A DNA stretch of 64,000 bases from Niallia sp. FSL W8-0635. GTDB taxonomy: Bacteria; Bacillota; Bacilli; Bacillales; Cytobacillaceae. The position numbers and the translations under genes are program-made. Shown one piece after another: positions 61,820 to 64,000 of the stretch (its first letter is position 1; the number at the start of each line of letters is the position of its first letter). The notes beneath the pieces were generated by a model, which searched no databases, was not told the DNA's origin, and saw only the letters and a list, made by a program, of their open reading frames with translations. The stretch spans positions 288,501 through 352,500 of the forward strand of contig NZ_JBBOYD010000001.1 in the NCBI RefSeq assembly GCF_038007965.1, in the 5' to 3' direction.

Positions 61820-63230
61820 ATACATCTATCAGCAGCTAATAAGTCATTTAAGTGTCATTCTGGTGGCCCTATTAGTCTTAAGCTTGGTTTTTTCCCATTA
61901 TATAGAGAAATTAGTGTTTTCTATGAAGGCAGATGAATTACAAGGCTATGGTTATAATATTGTTCAAGATGTACAAGGAGCGGATCTATGGTCTGCTTCC
62001 ACGTATTCAACTTTATTGCGTTATTCCGAAGAACTAAAGGGGACAGGAATAACGATAGGCATATTTAATACACAACGAAACCGGATTTGGTCTTTCGGAA
62101 AAGATTTGGATATCAATATTACTACGGCAGAGTGGGACGAAATAAAAGACGGAAGTAGCACGGTTATTAAGCCTAGCACAAGAAGGGGAGATCAAGAGGT
62201 AGCACTTGTTGCGATTCCATACTCTGTTAATGATGTTGTTGTGGGTGGAATTATTTTAACATCTCCTCTTGTAGAATCGAAAGAAATGATTCAAGAAATT
62301 AATCGGTATTTAATTTATATTCTCTTTTTAGTATTTGGGATTGCTTTATTAATGAGTTTCATTTTTTCACGGGTACATGTAAATCGGATAAAAAGGTTGC
62401 AGGAAGCGACAAGCCATGTTGCTGAAGGTGATTATAGTGTAAAAGTATCATCCTCTACTTTTGATGAGATAGGAGAGCTAGGTCAAGACTTTAATCAGAT
62501 GGTAGATAGACTAAGGGAGTCAAAAGAAGCAATTGATGCGTTAGAAAATCGGCGAAGACAATTTATGTCTGATGTTTCGCATGAATTAAAGACGCCACTA
62601 ACGACGATAAGCGGCGTGATTGAAGGGTTAAATAATAATCTAATACAAGAAAATGAACGAGAAAAGGGACTCAGATTAATTAGCCAAGAGGCAAAAAGAC
62701 TTCTTCGGTTAGTAAATGAGAATCTTGATTATGATAAAATCCGTTCCAATCAAATTGTTTTAATGAAGGAATTTATTTCCCTTGAGGAAGTATTGGAAAT
62801 TATATATGAGCAGCTATCATTCCTAGCGGAGGAAAAATATGTAAAAATTAATGTAGAGGTCGATCATGATGCGGTAATTTATGCAGATTATGATAGGTTA
62901 ATCCAAATCATTATGAACATTACCAAAAATAGCATTCAGTTTACCGAGAATGGAAGTGTTTGGTTAATTGGTAGAATGGTATCTGACAGAACAATCATTG
63001 AGGTAAAAGATACTGGCATTGGAATAGACGCACATGAAATAGAGAACATTTGGAAGAGATTTTATAAAGCAGATATTTCAAGAACAAATAATCCGTATGG
63101 AGAATTTGGACTCGGATTATCCATTGTTAAGCAATTAGTTCAATTTCATGAAGGAGAAATTCAAGTAACGAGTGAAAAAGGGAAAGGGACAACCTTTACG
63201 ATTTCCTTCCCTCTTCCAAAGGAAAAGTAA
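61809..63230 (+). CDS. sensor histidine kinase (CssS-like by context)
   Basis: A 473-residue membrane kinase. It has membrane segments at about 9-30 and 167-188 with an extracellular domain of about 135 residues between. HAMP (about 189-241) follows, then HisKA with the phosphorylated His258 in SDVSHELKTPLTT. The HATPase domain carries N (IMNITKNSIQF), G1 (DTGIGID), F and G2 (GEFGLGLSIVKQL) boxes, and GKGTTFTISFPL ends it. It partners the upstream regulator. A moderate extracellular domain and the htrA neighbour suggest sensing of misfolded secreted proteins or envelope stress, an inference from position. Confidence 0.92.
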   Translation: MRIKYIYQQLISHLSVILVALLVLSLVFSHYIEKLVFSMKADELQGYGYNIVQDVQGADLWSASTYSTLLRYSEELKGTGITIGIFNTQRNRIWSFGKDLDINITTAEWDEIKDGSSTVIKPSTRRGDQEVALVAIPYSVNDVVVGGIILTSPLVESKEMIQEINRYLIYILFLVFGIALLMSFIFSRVHVNRIKRLQEATSHVAEGDYSVKVSSSTFDEIGELGQDFNQMVDRLRESKEAIDALENRRRQFMSDVSHELKTPLTTISGVIEGLNNNLIQENEREKGLRLISQEAKRLLRLVNENLDYDKIRSNQIVLMKEFISLEEVLEIIYEQLSFLAEEKYVKINVEVDHDAVIYADYDRLIQIIMNITKNSIQFTENGSVWLIGRMVSDRTIIEVKDTGIGIDAHEIENIWKRFYKADISRTNNPYGEFGLGLSIVKQLVQFHEGEIQVTSEKGKGTTFTISFPLPKEK

Positions 63231-63358
63231 CAAAGCCAACTTTATTTGTATAAAATAGGCTGTGATCATTCAATTTGAGAACTCGTGTAAAAAGAATGGG
63301 CTAGCGGAAATTATGTAAATGCAAAAGACTAATTTGTTCCGAAATTCTTCTATGTCTT

Positions 63359-63386
63359 TTCAAACTTTGTTCATAATTTATTCATA
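63359..63386 (+). promoter_or_regulatory. three 11-bp-phased direct repeats upstream of htrA (response regulator operator)
   Basis: TTCAAA-N5-TTCATA-N5-TTCATA at 63359, 63370 and 63381. Hexamers with 5-bp spacers are the classic layout for OmpR/PhoB-family dimers. The last repeat is placed like a -35 element, 16 bp before TATGTA (63403-63408). The adjacent response regulator is the natural binder. Confidence 0.65.
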
Positions 63387-63485
63387 TATGCTGGTTACTA
63401 TGTATGTATAAACAAATTATTAGAGATGAAAACGATAATAAATAATGAAATAAATGTTCGAATTTGGAAATAGGAGGAACAAAAG

Positions 63486-64000
63486 ATGAGTGATTTTGAA
63501 AAAAGAAATGAATGGGAGAAAGATCATCCAGGGGAAAAACAGGAGACCCTTGGTGGAGATGATTATTCAGAAAAGAATGAAGTAGAGCAAGCAGCATTAA
63601 AGGATGAAGAGCCAATAGCCAAGGAAGAAGTAACGGAAACGGAGCAACCTCCTTTTGGGTCTGTGAATGAGCAAGTTCTAGATAAAGAAGAGATGGAAAA
63701 AATTAAAGCTACAGAACAAGCAGTAGCAAGCTCTTTTGAAGAAGAAAGAGGAGAACGAGCACAAATGAATAGTCAAAAAGGAACTTCGAAAGCAAAAGGC
63801 TTCTTTTCTCTTTTGGCTGCTGGTATCGTTGGTTCAGCGTTAACGTTTTTTACGATTCCGCATACCGACCTTTACAATAACTCCTATGATAAGCTTGAAA
63901 AGCAAGTTGCAGAGCTTTCTAATAAGGTTGAAAGTAATAATAGCTCAGGGGCTATTACGGCAAATACAACAACGAATACAGCTACAAGCGATGGAGCGAT
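63486..64000 (+). CDS. htrA: HtrA-like serine protease, N-terminal part (cut by window edge)
   Basis: The frame is open from ATG 63486 (after AGGAGGAA) to the window end, 171 codons. It begins with a very acidic, Glu-rich cytoplasmic region of about 95 residues, then one membrane segment, GFFSLLAAGIVGSALTFF. A Ser/Asn/Thr-rich extracellular linker (KVESNNSSGAITANTTTNTA) follows. This is the standard N-terminus of Bacillus HtrA/HtrB. The protease and PDZ domains would be beyond the edge and are not seen. Position after a two-component system supports the call. Confidence 0.82.
   Translation, partial: MSDFEKRNEWEKDHPGEKQETLGGDDYSEKNEVEQAALKDEEPIAKEEVTETEQPPFGSVNEQVLDKEEMEKIKATEQAVASSFEEERGERAQMNSQKGTSKAKGFFSLLAAGIVGSALTFFTIPHTDLYNNSYDKLEKQVAELSNKVESNNSSGAITANTTTNTATSDGA

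Overview
The window is AT-rich, densely packed chromosomal DNA with strong Shine-Dalgarno (SD) sequences, frequent TTG and GTG starts, ATGA start/stop overlaps and many classic rho-independent terminators. The gene content (qoxABCD-type quinol oxidase, mtlA-R-F-D, yclNOPQ-type siderophore transport, trhO, UPF0173, yusV-like, a class A PBP, a YhdP-like CNNM protein and an htrA preceded by a CssRS-like two-component system) points to a member of the Bacillaceae. The sequence alone does not fix genus or species. I see no rRNA, tRNA, CRISPR array, prophage or intact insertion sequence.

Layout. 1-2.5 kb: the 3' end of a beta-glucoside PTS operon (GH1 enzyme, IIB, IIC, small unknown). 2.7-6.3 kb: trhO, a 21-bp tandem repeat, a TetR regulator divergent from a short-chain dehydrogenase, and a UPF0173 hydrolase. 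6.5-8.8 kb (minus strand): a DapA-like aldolase with modA and modB. 9-10.6 kb: an unknown protein, then a three-gene split sigma factor module of the SigO/YvrJ/RsoA type. 10.6-19.3 kb: a flavin-based extracellular electron transfer (EET) locus with a polyprenyl diphosphate synthase, an EetB-like protein and a membrane-anchored NDH-2 on the minus strand, facing an ApbE lipoprotein, a DmkA/MenA-like prenyltransferase and EcfA1-EcfA2-EcfT on the plus strand. 19.3-20.2 kb: repeat-rich intergenic DNA. 20.2-28.6 kb: an eight-gene Wzx/Wzy exopolysaccharide cluster. 28.6-34.8 kb: an Rrf2 regulator, HemY, a membrane diguanylate cyclase, a Fur-box-preceded siderophore ATPase and murB. 34.9-41.7 kb: VanZ-like, aldo/keto reductase, ilvD, AI-2E-family permease, a decayed MerR gene and a CNNM/CBS transporter. 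42-47.5 kb: the mannitol regulon. 47.6-54.5 kb: a small unknown, PbpG-like PBP and qoxABCD. 54.8-58.8 kb: a Fur-box-preceded YclNOPQ-type transporter. 59-61 kb: an oxidoreductase and fructokinase. 61-64 kb: a two-component system and the start of htrA.

How the genes fit together. The EET locus would move electrons from NADH through a dedicated demethylmenaquinone pool to extracytoplasmic flavin. Candidate Rex operators lie on both sides of its divergent promoter region, which would tie it to NADH/NAD+ balance. The usual locus members EetA and PplA are not in the window. The quinol oxidase is the competing aerobic outlet and has a candidate cre site. Iron is handled by two Fur-box-preceded units. 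The two-component system sits just upstream of three 11-bp-phased repeats before htrA, a natural target for its own regulator.

The best leads for undescribed biology are the split-sigma module with a tiny leader ORF/terminator in front of it, and two genes whose SD and start codon are separated by a small hairpin that restores normal spacing when folded. A structured-looking leader before mtlR is a third lead. All of these come from reading the sequence and are not tested.
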